From Lindgomyces ingoldianus (Eukaryota; Ascomycota; Dothideomycetes; Pleosporales; Lindgomycetaceae), in NCBI RefSeq assembly GCF_010093535.1, contig NW_022985183.1, positions 718,956 through 782,955 on the forward strand: a DNA stretch of 64,000 nt. The letters run 5' to 3'. Below the pieces are notes generated by a model. The model was not told the origin of the DNA. It ran no database searches and saw only the letters and a list, made by a program, of their open reading frames with translations. The position numbers and the translations under genes are program-made. This document shows, piece by piece, positions 36,738 to 48,898 of this stretch. Within the stretch, counting starts at the first letter, position 1. Each line of letters starts with the position of its first letter.

Positions 36738-39700
36738 ATGACCGACTCGCTGTCCCTCGACCTCCCGCTAGAGCTCTCTGCGGCAGAGGCTAGGTGGGTG
36801 CGAAATCGCACACTGCAGTCAATTCTCGCCATTCTGCAATATGCCTATCCAATCTTTCTGCTCTTCTTCTTTCTGACTGCCTTCACTCTCCGAAGCATCC
36901 TAGCATCTAATACTAATACTAATAACATCCGGAAAACTACCCAGCGAGGGCCAGGAGGCAAACCACTACCCATCACTGACCCGACTCGCAACTTCGTCAA
37001 GAAGCAGGTCAACGACGATGTCACGCCCTCCCAGAAGCGGCTGTTCGAGTGGTTGTCTCTGGCTGCGGCCCTCACCTTTGTTGGCAACTCGACCAACGTC
37101 ATAATCCACGCCCTCACGGCGCGGAAGGAGCACTGGTGGTGCGGGCAAGCAGTCGCGGTACGTCCTACCACATGCGGCAGCCAATGCATCAACTCGGGCA
37201 GGAACTGACATGTCCCTTCCCTTTCTAGATCTACCTCGTCGGTTCCTTCTTCGTCTACTGTCTCTTCCTCATTTCTCTGCTGGACTCGAAGCCCGCCCCG
37301 ACTGTGGCTCACCTGGCGACCTGGAGCGTTGCTCTAGTCCTTGAAATTGTGCTCCTGGCCTGTTCCTTTGCCATCTATACGCATCCGCATAATGAGCCGG
37401 CAGTCAACCCGCCTCGTCAACGTACTCGCCTGCGCATGACCACGTGGGAATCTACCGAGGTAGCCATCGACCTACTGCGCATTGTTTTATTGCTGGCTCT
37501 CATCGGATCGTACCTTACTTTTGTCACCTGGCAGCACAAAAAGCAAGCCGGGGAGGCGGGAAGCTCAAGCGAGACGGTTTCGTTGCTCGGCGGAGACCGG
37601 GACAGCCAGGCGGAAAATGGTCACGCGAACGGCGGATATGGTACCACCGCCCCCGTGGGTGGCAAGCACCAGCACACTGAAGGAGCTCCTCCCGCGTGGA
37701 GTCGGCCGGTTAGTGCACCATCCCGCAGCTGGTGGGAGTACATCAAGGGCTACCACGTCTTCTTCCCGTATTTGTGGCCGTCAAAGGACCGCCGTCTGCA
37801 GCTCATGGTCGTAATCTGCTTTGTGATCGTAATCGCCCAGCGAATCGTCAATCTTATGGTTCCAGACCAAATTGGTGCCATTGTCGATAATCTTGCGGGC
37901 GACAAGGGTCAAACGGGATCCCCATGGGTCGCGATCCTCATTTTCATCTGCTTTCGATTTATCCAAGGAAACAATGGTCTGCTTGGGGCGATCCGATCTA
38001 CACTCTGGATCCCTGTTAGCCAATACTCTTATCGCGAACTTTCTGTTGCGGCATTTGAGCACGTGCACAGCCTCAGTCTCGATTTCCACCTTGGCAAAAA
38101 GACGGGCGAAGTCCTTTCGGCGCTTGGTAAAGGCAGCTCTATTAATACGTTTTTGGAGCAGGTGACCTTCCAAGTCGTTCCTATGTTGATCGATCTTGCC
38201 GTCGCGATCGGCTATTTTCTCGTCAAATTTGACGCTTATTATGCCCTCGTGATCTCAATTGTCACCTTTTGGTACATCTATCTTACTATCCGCATGGCCC
38301 AGTGGAGAGCTGAAATACGCCGTGAGATGGTCAATGCGGATAGGGAAGAAGATGCAGTCAAGTCAGTAATCGGAAAATTATGATATCCCGCACGGTACCT
38401 CGCTAACGTTGCATAGAAACGACTCCATGGTCTCCTACGAAACGGTCAAGTATTTCAATGCCGAGGCTTACGAATTCAATCGCTACCGCGATGCGGTGAC
38501 TAAGTTCCAAAAGGCTGAGTACCAGGTTTTGTTCTCATTGAATCTGATGAACATTTCCCAAAATACGGTCTTTATGCTCGGTCTCCTAGTAACCTGCTTC
38601 ATCGCAGCATATCAGGTGACGACGGGCCAGCTCTACGTTGGCAAATTTGTTACACTCATAATGTACATGGGCCAATTGCAGAGCCCCCTCAATTTCTTTG
38701 GTACTTTCTACCGCATGATTCAGTCGGCTATGATCAATTCGGAGCGGATGCTGGAGCTTTTCAGGGAACAGCCTACGGTGGTTGATAGCGAGGACGCAGT
38801 AAAATTACCATCATGCGAAGGAGACTTGCGATTCAACGACGTCCACTTTTCCTACGACAATCGCAAACCAGCTTTACAGGGGCTAGATTTCCATTGTCCC
38901 CTAGGTACTACGACAGCATTTGTCGGCGAGTCAGGCGGTGGCAAGTCCACTGTTTTCCGGCTCCTGTACCGATTCTACAACACTATGTCAGGAAGTATCC
39001 AGGTCGACGGGCATGATGTTGAAGAGCTCACGATCGATTCAGTGCGGAGACACATCGGTGTTGTCCCACAAGATACGGTTCTGTTCAACGAATCGCTTAT
39101 GTACAACCTCAAGTATGCTAATCCAGAAGCTACCGATGAGCAAGTATATGGAGCCTGCCGAGCGGCTAGCATCCATGACAAGATCATGACTTTCCCTGAC
39201 AAGTACGAGACGAAAGTTGGCGAACGTGGACTGCGCCTTTCTGGAGGTGAGAAGCAGCGTGTGGCAATTGCCCGCACGATCCTTAAGGATCCACGCATCA
39301 TCATGCTTGACGAAGCAACCGCCGCGCTGGACACGGAAACAGAGCAGCATATTCAAGAGGCGTTCCAAACTCTGGCTACAGGACGCACGATGCTTATTAT
39401 TGCCCATCGACTCAGCACTATTACTCACGCTGATCAGATCCTGGTTCTCCACAAAGGCAAGGTAGCAGAGCGAGGCACACATGAGGAACTGCTTGATCGA
39501 AACGGTCATTATGCGGCCATGTGGAAGAAGCAAATCCGAGCCCAGAGGGCTGCCGAACAGGCCAAAGTTCTCAAAGACAAGGCCGACCGGCTACGTAGGG
39601 AGTCTAAGGATGGAACAATTGGGATGGACGATGGAAGCAGTAGCCACTCTAACTCCTCCTCGGACGACGAAAAGACGAAGGTATTCAGAAGTGGGCCTTC

Positions 39701-39749
39701 ATCGGAGGATGGGAAGAACGGGGCAAGTAGTACGGGCGGCAAGTCATAA
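36738..39749 (+). CDS. hmt1: Hmt1-type half-size ABC transporter (ABCB6/HMT1 family)
   Basis: Half-size ABC exporter of the heavy-metal-tolerance group; fission yeast Hmt1 sits in the vacuolar membrane and moves phytochelatins or glutathione conjugates. Three exons: 36738-37157, 37229-38361, 38417-39749 (961 aa). The extra N-terminal membrane domain (about residues 25-270) is typical of this subfamily. The core six-helix domain begins near residue 310 (LMVVICFVIVIAQRIVNLMV). The nucleotide-binding domain has Walker A GESGGGKST near 688, signature LSGGEKQR near 793 and Walker B IIMLDEAT near 812, then a switch His in IIAHRLST. The C-terminal 60 residues are charged and serine-rich. Both introns keep frame: phase 0, then phase 2 restoring AVKNDSMVSYETVKYF. 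Length matches the family. Confidence 0.95.
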
Positions 39750-41519
39750 TTGACGGATATGATGGGTAGCACGCTCTAGCATACAGAACATTGGGTGGGG
39801 ATGGGAAGCATGTTTCACGACGAGGCAAGGAAAAAGCAGTACGTGGTGCATGACCGACCGTGTGGAGCATCAGTACGCAAAATTTCTACCTTTCTTGTTT
39901 CTGGGTTCTAAAAGCCTGTTTGGTTTCGAGTTTCCTCTATTCTGTCCGACGAGAGTTCATGGCTCGCGCGGCTCACGGCTTGGAGGCATTTTCCGGCATA
40001 CCCTAATGGCGCAGGAGGCAGTGTGATATTTCCGTGGGTTTTTTCGAACCATTACTCTCCTTCTCATTTCGAATGGCGTCGGCGCGGTTTGTTTTACGAT
40101 GGTGTTTGCTAGAGCCGCGGCTGGTTTTTGAAAGAATTATCTGTTTGTGGGCGGCCATCGTCATGTACTGACGCCCTTTCAACGGGGGCGATGACCAACA
40201 GGCGAAAACTGTTCGGCATCCTGGGGTTTGGCTTGAGTTCGTATAGACGCATGTTGATTCGATGGCGGGTGCCGGTCCAGGATGCAAAAGTGAAGCCAGA
40301 GTTGCAGCGGTCGAATCCGTGTCTCTGGCAAATGAGGCGTTTCGTGCCGACAATGAGTGGGTGCAGCTGACGGAGGTGGCGCTGAAGGAGCACCATGCAC
40401 TTCCGCAAGAACAGAGGTCCGTAAGGGCGTATCCAACAGGATCGTGAGACGTGGACTCAATTTTCCGGGCTTCTTCATGTGAATGCTCGTGCTCGCATCT
40501 GGCCGCTCCACAGGGCTGTCTCACTCACGATGGTGAACGGCTGCTTGGGATCGTGTTCCGCACAGTATTGTCGATAATGGATGGAATTGCGTGCGTTTGG
40601 TTCATCGCTACCGGCTCCCTGGAAGGGGGATCTCTGTGGCCGCGCACCCAACGTTGGGGGTCATGATCTGTTGGAACCGCTGCTTCGGGACCGTAGGGCG
40701 TAATTAGACATCGAATCTCCAGGCACCTCTCTAATCTGCCTCATCTTGACATACAACTGCTTCTCTGCCCGGCATGTGTTAGAGATGGCAGCGCAGCGAC
40801 GTTTGATGGGGGATAAGGTCGCCGAATCGTCCCATCGGCGATATATGAACCCCTCCATGCGGCAGACCCGCCCCGCCAGGGAGCCCTGAATGTCCGTGCT
40901 GCGAGCGTTGGCGTCGAGGGTCCCTCGCCGGTCTCGATGGCTGGCCCTCACAAATCCAATCCACGAACCGGGCCCTGGCATGAGCGAGCGAGCCGACTCT
41001 CTTACACGCGGGCTGGGCTGCACGAACCCTTTTCTTTCTCTCCAGTTCTTACGTTGCACACCGATGTTCTGTTCCTTTGACATTCGCTTTTCATCCCAAC
41101 TCAGCTCAGCTAGTTTTTATTTCAGGAAGCCCGCCTGGGACGGCATCGCTTTCGCACTTCTGTGTTAGAAACTCCGAACAAGCCAGCCAGGCCAACTCTG
41201 ACCTGACCGGTCGAGAAGACGATCCCTCCGCCTGAGGATACGCCACTCGCAGGACGGACGACTCCGCGATTTCCCTTGCTTCTGGAGAACTCGGCTCGCG
41301 TTTCCCTGTGGTTCAGTATATTAGCGTCCGCTGCACGAAGCTTTGGATTCGACGAGGACTTTTCGGGACGAAGCTGGACCCTGCACTGGCCTGGGAGGGC
41401 GAGCGACATAAGACTCCTCGTGATACAGAGAGTGGCCTATAGGCATACTTTGTGCGAGCTGTCCTGCAGGAAGGAAGGTTTTGAGCATTAGGGTTTGAAA
41501 CATCGGCCAAGTGGACAGG
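39750..41519. other. Intergenic region
   Basis: 1.77 kb between two plus-strand genes. Several open frames exist on both strands (for example 40003-40524 on the minus strand, Ser/Thr/Cys-rich) but none has a domain or conserved motif. I see nothing I can call. Confidence 0.4.
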
Positions 41520-43719
41520 ATGCCAAAGATGTTACCGGAGGAAGCGAATATCGCCATTGTATGTTCTATTCCAGTCGACTATTCTCTATGTCTCTTGCCG
41601 TGTCACAATCCCTCGGTTGAAATTGCGCAATCAATCCCGTTGTGTTCGACATTTATTCTCCCGCCCTTCTCCAAGTTTCATCCCTGTTCCATCCAACATT
41701 CGCCTGATCCCCACCCCACAAAATCCTCTCGCTTCCGCTCAGCAATGCCCCTCTCTGGCGATTCTCCAATACATGGAATATAAAGTCGCTAATTGAGGAG
41801 CTTTAATATGAATGGGGTCCTGACACTACGATTAGGATGCAGCGTACGATAAATATCACGACGAGGACGATGACGATCGAATGACATATACCTCGTAAGT
41901 TCGAGTTACTCTTACAACTCACATTGTTGTGGAGGAGGTTACTGACGGAGAATAGCGGACAGTCGTTGGCGTCAAATGTTACCAGATATCGTTATGAGAA
42001 TGGGAGGAGGTATCATGCTTTCAGTGAGTTCTTCAGAGCGCTCTTTGACATTGGAAGGTAGCCGTAGATTAGGAGCTGGCGGTTTGCAAGGGATACCAGG
42101 GCTTGAAGGGAGAAGAGGAATGGGAAATTAGATTAGTGCTAACAGATGATAGGAGATGGAAGCTATTATGGCCCGAATGACGAGAAATCTATGACCCAGG
42201 AGACGATTGTGTGAGTTCTCACCAATTCCAAATGATGCTCAATCTACTTCAGTTTGGGTATGACTGACTAGAGAATGCTAGACATCATCTCTGGCTTTTA
42301 ACACTAAACGACAAACTCTTTCTTGCGCCAATTGAAAACCCGCAGATGATCTTAGATGTGGGGACCGGGACTGGATTATGGGCAATGTGAGTATCGTAGA
42401 TATTAGTACGAGAGGGGGAGAAAGAATCTGGTGCTGATAGTAGGGGGATAGTGATATGGCAGACTACTTCCCCAGCGCTGAAATCATAGGTATGTCACTC
42501 CCCCTTCCGCCTTCCTCTGCTCCTGACTCCTCCCGTCGACTCATCATTTCGTCCCAACCGAATCCCAACCCAACCTGCAATCAAGCATTGACATCTTCAT
42601 TCATTGCCACAGCAACGGACCTGTCCCCGACACAAGACACAACAGCGCCTCCCAACATCCGCTTCGAAATCGACGACGCGAGTTCAGAATGGACCTATCC
42701 GGAATCGAGTTTCGATTTCGTGCATGCTAGGGGCTTGACGGGGTGTATTAAAGATTGGCCGTATCTATATCAGCAGTGTTATAAGTAGGTATTTTTGTAA
42801 TTTTTTTTTAACTTGTTGAGCACAGAAGGGTGGAGGTGGTAGGGAAGTCCCCTAGTGGTTTGGACTTGCCATACTCCCTCAAGTCTCCAAATCTTCTAAG
42901 CTAATGGTCTCACCTAACCCCCCAGCCCTTCATATCCCTCTTTCCTCCTCAGTTTCCCACTCCCCAACTAAACCCCTTCTCACAGACATCTCAAGCCAGG
43001 CGGCTATTTCGAGCACCTCGAATTCAGCGTGCAAACCAACGCAGACCCGAACTCTGACAACCACGCCGATAAAATGTACACGGCCTTCTCGAACTCGATC
43101 CTTAACCTCGGGGAAGAGAAGACTGGGATGACGTTTCGCACAATTGAGAGCATGAGGGGGTTCATGGAGCAGGCTGGTATGTGTGATTTTATTTTGGTAA
43201 ATTGTTCTTACGGCATTTGTGTTTTAAGGGGGGTGTGGTGGAGCGTCTAAGATGAGAAGACGCCGCACAGCACCAGCCTCAGTTTGCACCTCTAAGCCTA
43301 GCTTTGTCTTAGTACCTACGAAAGCTAACGTATTCGGTGGCACAGGCTTTGTTGACATCGTCGAGAAGAAATTCGTCTGGCCTATTGGCCCCTGGCCTTC
43401 AGACCCGCATCTCAAAGACATGGGAAGATGGGGTGAGCGCAATTGGGCGGATGGCCTGGAAGGTTGGGTTCTTGCGTTGTATACGCGTGTGTTAGGCGTA
43501 CGTTGCCCCCTCTCCTCTCTATTCCCCCTTCTCCCCTCCCTCTAACACGATGATTAGTGGACATACACCGAAGTCCAGCAATTCGTTTCAGAATTCAAGG
43601 CTGTGATTAAAGACCGGAAAAACCATTACTACCACGAAGTACGATGCGTGTATGGAAGAAAGCCGTTTCTAGGAGAGTTCCCGACTGCTTCGGCTGCTCC
43701 TGTTTCGGCGGGGGGTTGA
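41520..43719 (+). CDS. SAM-dependent methyltransferase, LaeA/TAM-like, ten exons
   Basis: Class I methyltransferase of the LaeA-like group common in filamentous fungi; substrate unknown. Exons: 41520-41558, 41836-41894, 41956-42023, 42153-42210, 42282-42386, 42452-42489, 42613-42784, 42986-43176, 43346-43497, 43558-43719 (347 aa). Every junction keeps frame. Conserved stretches are SNVTRYRYENGRRYHAF, the SAM motif MILDVGTGTGLWAIDMA, ATDLSPTQ, FEIDDASSEWTYPESSFDF, HLKPGGYFEHLEF and the C-terminal HYYHEVRCVYGRKP. The first exon (13 codons) and 277-nt first intron are the least certain part; the start could lie elsewhere. Acidic N-terminus (YHDEDDDDRM). No biosynthetic core gene lies nearby, so a role in a cluster is not indicated. 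Confidence 0.85.
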
Positions 43720-44290
43720 TGGAGCTACGGGGGAGTGTTGATCGGGGTTTAATGAAGGGCTGATGAGGGGAATGGGGATGGCAGGGAGAGGGATGGGGGA
43801 TTGAGGGAATTAGAGGGGGGTAAGAAAGGGGGTGGTTAGCTGCTGCGCGCGTTTCGGGTTTGTTCAGCAACGGGTGGCTTTCGTGTGATTATCTCTCGAG
43901 CTGTTGTTCTCTATTTCAGTTTCGTTAAGGATGGGTTGGGTAGAGTGGGCGGTATTTTGATGTTTAGTTTCCGGGCGGTTGAGACCCTGGGGAGGAAGGG
44001 AGATACCCATAGTCATAACGAAGCTTGTAACTATCGAATATCTCGAGTATGTCAGGTCTGTAGATGTACTGCCTAGGATTCATGGTGATTATTTTATTCA
44101 TGAATATGATGCTTGCTAGCTAGCTAGGGTACGTTGTCACCGTCCTTGATGCTTGAGGACTGGACGCCCGTGCGCCTGGTGAACACCGTTCCTACATCGG
44201 CTAGCTGATGTGGTCGTGCTCTACGGCACCGAGATGTTGACGCGGGAATACTGCCCAAGAGGCCGTTCTTCCATACCCCAAGTTGACTCC
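43720..44290. other. Convergent 3' intergenic region
   Basis: 570 bp between the 3' ends of the methyltransferase (+) and rpn11 (-). G-rich start (43720-43850); no gene seen. Confidence 0.5.
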
Positions 44291-45442
44291 TCATAGCTCA
44301 TCATCCATATCCACATCTCCGCCTCCGTTCGCCACGCCATTCGACCTCGGATTCGACTTAGGTACGGATGCCTCCTTGTCGATCATTTGGCGGGACACTG
44401 AAACGATGTTGTCTTCGATGAGATGCTGGCCTACGTCTTCGAGGTCTGTTACGCCCATTAGCAATCGTCCAGGTGCACAGTCGTCGGACAGCACTTACGC
44501 TTCTTTGGATCCACCTTGCCCACATATCTCGTCTTCAGCTGCTCCTTCGTCAGCTCCGTCTCCTCCTTCACCCTCTTCTCATAGCCCTCAGCCAGCGACA
44601 CCAACTTCTGCAACCGCTCGGTATTCCTCTCCCCTTCAGTCCGGAAGTCGTCCATCAGCAGCGCCTCAGTCCAAACATGCTTGTGCAGATTCATCAACAT
44701 ATTCTCCTCTAGCCCCGTCTTCCTGTAATTGATGCCGATGGAATAGTAATGTCTGTTCAGGCCGTGGATGAGGGCCTGGATGGAGGGCTTGTTGAGGTGG
44801 CCGACGTTGGACGTGGTTTGGCGGGGCTCGTGGCCCATCATGAGGGTTTGCGGGTTTATGAGGCGGAAGGCGTCGATGACGACCTTGCCTTTGACGGATT
44901 GGATGGGGTCGACGACGACGGCGACGGCGCGCGGAGTGAGCTGTTCGAAGGATTGCTGCGTGTTGATGTCGACCGAGGAGAGCCAGCAGCCGAAACCGGG
45001 ATGCGAGTGGTACCAGCCTACGACCGTCTCTTGCCTATATGCATGTGAGCTGGGCCGCATTGTAGGCAAGGCCGCCACCTCTCGCGAGAGCACCGTCGCG
45101 GTGGAAAGCAATGGCGGATACGTACCGCCCTGTTTGTCTTAGCATATCCATCATCTTCGTCTGGAACACGGGGTCCACGGCCTCGACCGAGACTCCCGTT
45201 CCAGACTGGGGCATGGCGAAGACATCCACGACGCGGACTGTGTAGTCGTCCACGAACTCGCCGAGCATGAGGCCCATGACCTCCATGGGCACACCGGCAC
45301 GGCCGTGCCGCAGCATCTTGAGGAGAGCGAGGGAGGAGATGTAAACGGTTTCCGAGTTGTCGATCAGGTTAGTGTCCTGCGCCGGTCCGCCCATGCCGCC
45401 CATGTTCTGGGCAGCGGCGAGCATCCTGTTTATCCGGTCCAT
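44291..45442 (-). CDS. rpn11: 26S proteasome lid deubiquitinase Rpn11
   Basis: JAMM/MPN+ metalloprotease subunit of the 19S lid that removes ubiquitin chains en bloc from substrates. Three exons: 45442-45126, 45034-44499, 44445-44291 (335 aa). The JAMM zinc site is complete: E54 in [12 protein letters not shown] and H115-S-H117[11 protein letters not shown]128, the first split from the second by intron 1 at [13 protein letters not shown]. The C-terminal helical part ([20 protein letters not shown], then [16 protein letters not shown]) matches the family, with a fungal acidic tail [11 protein letters not shown]. Divergent from rpd3 across 386 bp. Confidence 0.97.
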
Positions 45443-45828
45443 GGCTGGCAGTAGGGTGTGGGACAGACGGGCTGGTCAGGACTAGAGGAAGACAAAGCGG
45501 AGCGCAGGGAGGATATTGTGGGGGTGGAGTGTGAAGGGCGGAGAGGGTGAGGGGCGGAGAAGGCGAGGGGCGGAGAAGGAGGGTTGGCGGTGGTGATGGA
45601 GCTCTGGTGTTGACGGAGCTTGCGCACTTCGGATGCCTGTCGGAAAAACTCGATTCGCCGACGCCGCGCGGCTGATCCTCGGCTAGCAGGGGGTGCTTCC
45701 CTTCCCCAGTGTGCGAGCGCGCGGAGCTCTTTCTTTCATTGTTCGACCGAGCTCCCCCAATCCTCGAGCGTCCGAATCACCCCTCTCCCTTGTCCCTATC
45801 CTACTCTAACTCCTCGAGCTTCTGCACC
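45443..45828. promoter_or_regulatory. Divergent promoter, rpn11 / rpd3
   Basis: 386 bp between start codons, GC-rich on the rpn11 side and CT-rich just before the rpd3 ATG. Shared or overlapping promoters are implied by distance only. Confidence 0.45.
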
Positions 45829-48098
45829 ATGGCGAACGCCACAGATTCTTCCACCAGCGACCCCCTCATCAATGGCGCTGGTGCGTCCCCTAAGAAAGTC
45901 GCATACTTTTATGATTCCGATGTGGGTAACTATGCCTATGTCGCTGGCCACCCAATGAAGCCGCACCGCATACGCATGGCCCATAGTCTGATCATGAATT
46001 ATGGTCTCTACACCAAGATGGAGATTTACGCATGTTCATCCCGCTGCATATAGCTGATACTCAGGCTGACCTGTCTTCAGCGCGCAAAGCCTGCCTCCAA
46101 ATACGAAATGACGCAGTTTCACACGGACGAGTACATTGACTTCCTCAACAAGGTCACGCCTGACAACATGGACAACTTCGCCAAGGAGCAGAGCAAGTAC
46201 AACGTCGGTGACGACTGCCCTGTCTTCGACGGTCTGTTCGAGTTCTGTGGCATTAGCGCTGGCGGCACCATGGAAGGTGCGGCCCGGCTGAACCGCGGCA
46301 AGTGCGATGTCGCGGTGAACTGGGCTGGTGGTCTGCATCACGCCAAGAAGAGCGAGGCCAGTGGGTTCTGCTACGTGAACGGTGCGCTTAATTCGATCCA
46401 CTCCTGTTCAACCAGCAGCTGACGGCTCCGGTAGACATCGTTCTTGGAATCATCGAGCTTCTAAGATACAAGCAAAGAGTGCTCTACATCGACATCGATG
46501 TTCATCACGGCGACGGCGTCGAGGAGGCCTTCTACACAACCGATCGCGTCATGACGGCGTCCTTCCACAAGTACGGAGAGTACTTCCCTGGCACTGGAGA
46601 GCTGCGCGATATTGGCGTGGGAACCGGCAAGAACTACGCCGTCAACTTCCCCTTGCGGGACGGCATCACCGATGAGACCTACAAAAGCATTTTCCAACCC
46701 GTGATCCAGGCTGTCATGGATTTCTACGTCCCTGAAGCTATTGTGCTACAGTGTGGTGGTGACAGTTTGTCTGGTGACAGGTTGGGTTGCTTCAATCTGA
46801 GCATGAACGGACATGCAAATTGTGTGAGATTCGTAAAAACTTTCGGCGTGCCGGTTATTGTGCTTGGCGGCGGTGGATACACGATGCGAAATGTTGCGCG
46901 TACATGGGCATTTGAGACTGGAACGCTTGTGAACACGCCAATGTCGAAGCAGCTACCCTTTAACGACTACTATGAGGCGGGTCTCCCTTTCTTTCGCGGC
47001 CGGTTTCTTGCTGACTTTTTCCAGTACTTTGCTCCTGATTACGAACTCGATGTCCGTCCGTCTAATATGGAGAATGCAAACTCCTCCGACTACCTGACAA
47101 AGATTAGAAACACAGTAATTGACAATATTAGGCGGACTGGCAAACCCTCTGTAGAAGCTCTTTCGGAGGTCCCTAGGAACTCGCTTGGAGCTATATCTCG
47201 AGGGCTAGAATCCGACGACGAGGACGAAATGGATGATCTGGACGCCGATGAACATCCGGATCAGCGTGTGACCCAGCGGCAGAGGGACCAGCAGATCGAA
47301 CACGATGCTGAATTCTACGAAGCCAGTGATGACGAAGATTACAAGGACAGCCTTGGCGTGCGGCGCCAACCCGGCGCAATTCGAAGACGGAACATCATGG
47401 ATTACCAGAACCCGAATGCTGTGCCCGATGACAATGGCGCAGAGACTCCAGACGGCCTGCGCGCTCTGAATGGCGAGAGTGGGAGAACTACACACCAACC
47501 TTCTCCCGCACCAGGCCGCCGATCTATTTCCCGTGCATCGTCATCACGACCCGCGGCTACAAACGGCAATGGTTTGACCGGCTCTCACAGCAACGGCACA
47601 TCATCTCGGACAAGGACACCAGCCGTGCAGGCAGACGATGACGGCGATATTACCATGGAGGAGCCCGGCGATGCTTCTCCAGGTGACGAGGCTGAAAGTT
47701 CTACTAGACTTGAAGCAGCTAACGCTACGGCTGCGGGCCCGCCTGAAGCCACATCCCAGACTGTCCGTGCGGCGTCGTCACAGTCGAGGTCACCTGCTGG
47801 TGTGGTTACGCCTCCGGAATCCCCGCCTGCGGCTTCGACTGCTGCTGCGAGTGGTGTTGGTGCTGGTTCTGGCGCTAGTGCTAGTGCTGGTACTTGTGCT
47901 GATGCTAGTACTAGTGCCGATGCTGATGCTGATGCTGGTGCTGGTGCTGGTGATGATGTTGAGATGGACGAGGGTGATATTGAAGAGGACGTGAAGACTG
48001 AAGAGAAGGCTGAAGCCGAGAAAGGCGATGCGTTGGAGCAGAGAGAGGATGAAGATGAAACAGTTGCGGCAAGGACCGAAGCCGCAAAGGAGGAGTGA
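45829..48098 (+). CDS. rpd3: Class I histone deacetylase Rpd3/RpdA
   Basis: Zinc histone deacetylase, catalytic core of Rpd3L/Sin3-type corepressors. Three exons: 45829-46029, 46081-46381, 46435-48098 (721 aa). The catalytic domain is about residues 20-400. The histidine pair H153-H154 is in [11 protein letters not shown]; zinc ligands D189 and H191 are in [11 protein letters not shown], with the third Asp in [27 protein letters not shown] follows. The long C-terminal extension contains [16 protein letters not shown], similar in style to the fungal-specific extension known from Aspergillus RpdA. It ends in a very biased tract of Ala, Gly, Ser, Asp and Glu encoded by near-repeats of GCTGGTGCTGAT type. 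Intron 1 (46030-46080) has a GC donor: no GT donor restores the conserved [13 protein letters not shown] junction. Confidence 0.94.
46030..46080 (+). other. GC-AG intron in rpd3
   Basis: Intron of 51 nt with donor TAC/GCATGT, branch-like CTGAC 12 nt before the acceptor, and TCTTCAG acceptor. Only this splice joins MEIY to [10 protein letters not shown] in frame. Confidence 0.8.
47830..47960 (+). repeat. Low-complexity Ala/Gly/Asp-coding tract in rpd3
   Basis: Imperfect hexamer-like repeats (GGTGCTGGT, GATGCTGAT, GCTAGTGCT) encode Gly-Ala, Ser-Ala and Asp-Ala runs. Likely slippage-prone and variable between strains. Confidence 0.75.
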
Positions 48099-48898
48099 GT
48101 GGGCCGGGAGGGTGCTGTGAATAGTGATCATGGCATTGAAAATTTTGTTTCTGGGCAGTGTATGTGGAGTTTTGGATCGCATGGGGTGGGATGGGATGGC
48201 TTTCTCTATGTGTCTCTCGCAGGTTCTGCAAGGTGTTTGGGAATACCTGGCACGGTGCTTTCTTGTGATTTTTGTTATATTGGTCAAATTTGCTCCAAGA
48301 TAGCTTCTCTGAAAGTCATCTAGGTAGGATTCGACGAGTGATGCTATGGCTACATCCGGCAGGTGGCGTTAGAAGGGTTCAAGACCCTGAAGCCTGATGA
48401 TTGGCTGGCCTCAACATCCCTCAATACTCCTCAACTATCCTTCAACATCATTCTATCCGATCAACTATTGCTCGAAGATCCGTCTAATACCAACTCACTG
48501 GGCTCCCTTAATATGTAGAGCTATGGAAACACTTCGACATCACAATCCTTGTAACCTACGACCTCGACTCAGAGGCCTGTGTACTCATCAAGGCCAATAC
48601 AAACAGGTAGTAAAGAACTACCTCCTCTTTGCCTGCTGCTTCGTCTAATTTCCATTCCGCTCTGCAAGGCAGCCTAAGTGCATGGCACCTACAATCTCTT
48701 GCCGTTGTTGAAACGGTATCCAATGGACGCGGATAGCTTCCTTTGTGGTGGCGTAGAATATGCGGCTGGTATGGCTGTGCAGGGCCAAGCCATGAGACCA
48801 ATTCGTCCTACCACAATAGTCACGTCATATAAACCTACACCTCATCATCATTAATCACTTCGGAGCTGTATCGAAACCTGGAAATTGAATGATGCAAA
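48099..48898. other. Intergenic region
   Basis: 800 bp after rpd3. A GGTTCAAGACC sequence near 48376 resembles a tRNA B box but no matching A box or acceptor stem was found, so no tRNA is called. Nothing else seen. Confidence 0.45.

Noticed and set aside
40003..40524. 173-codon open frame on the minus strand between hmt1 and the methyltransferase
   Set aside because: Composition is Ser/Thr/Cys-rich without domain, motif or splice context, and three other frames are open over the same stretch.
4353..48098. A secondary-metabolite gene cluster around the LaeA-like methyltransferase
   Set aside because: No polyketide, peptide or terpene synthase core gene lies in the window; neighbours are housekeeping genes.
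48370..48400. tRNA-like B box (GGTTCAAGACC)
   Set aside because: No A box, anticodon arm or paired acceptor stem could be built around it.
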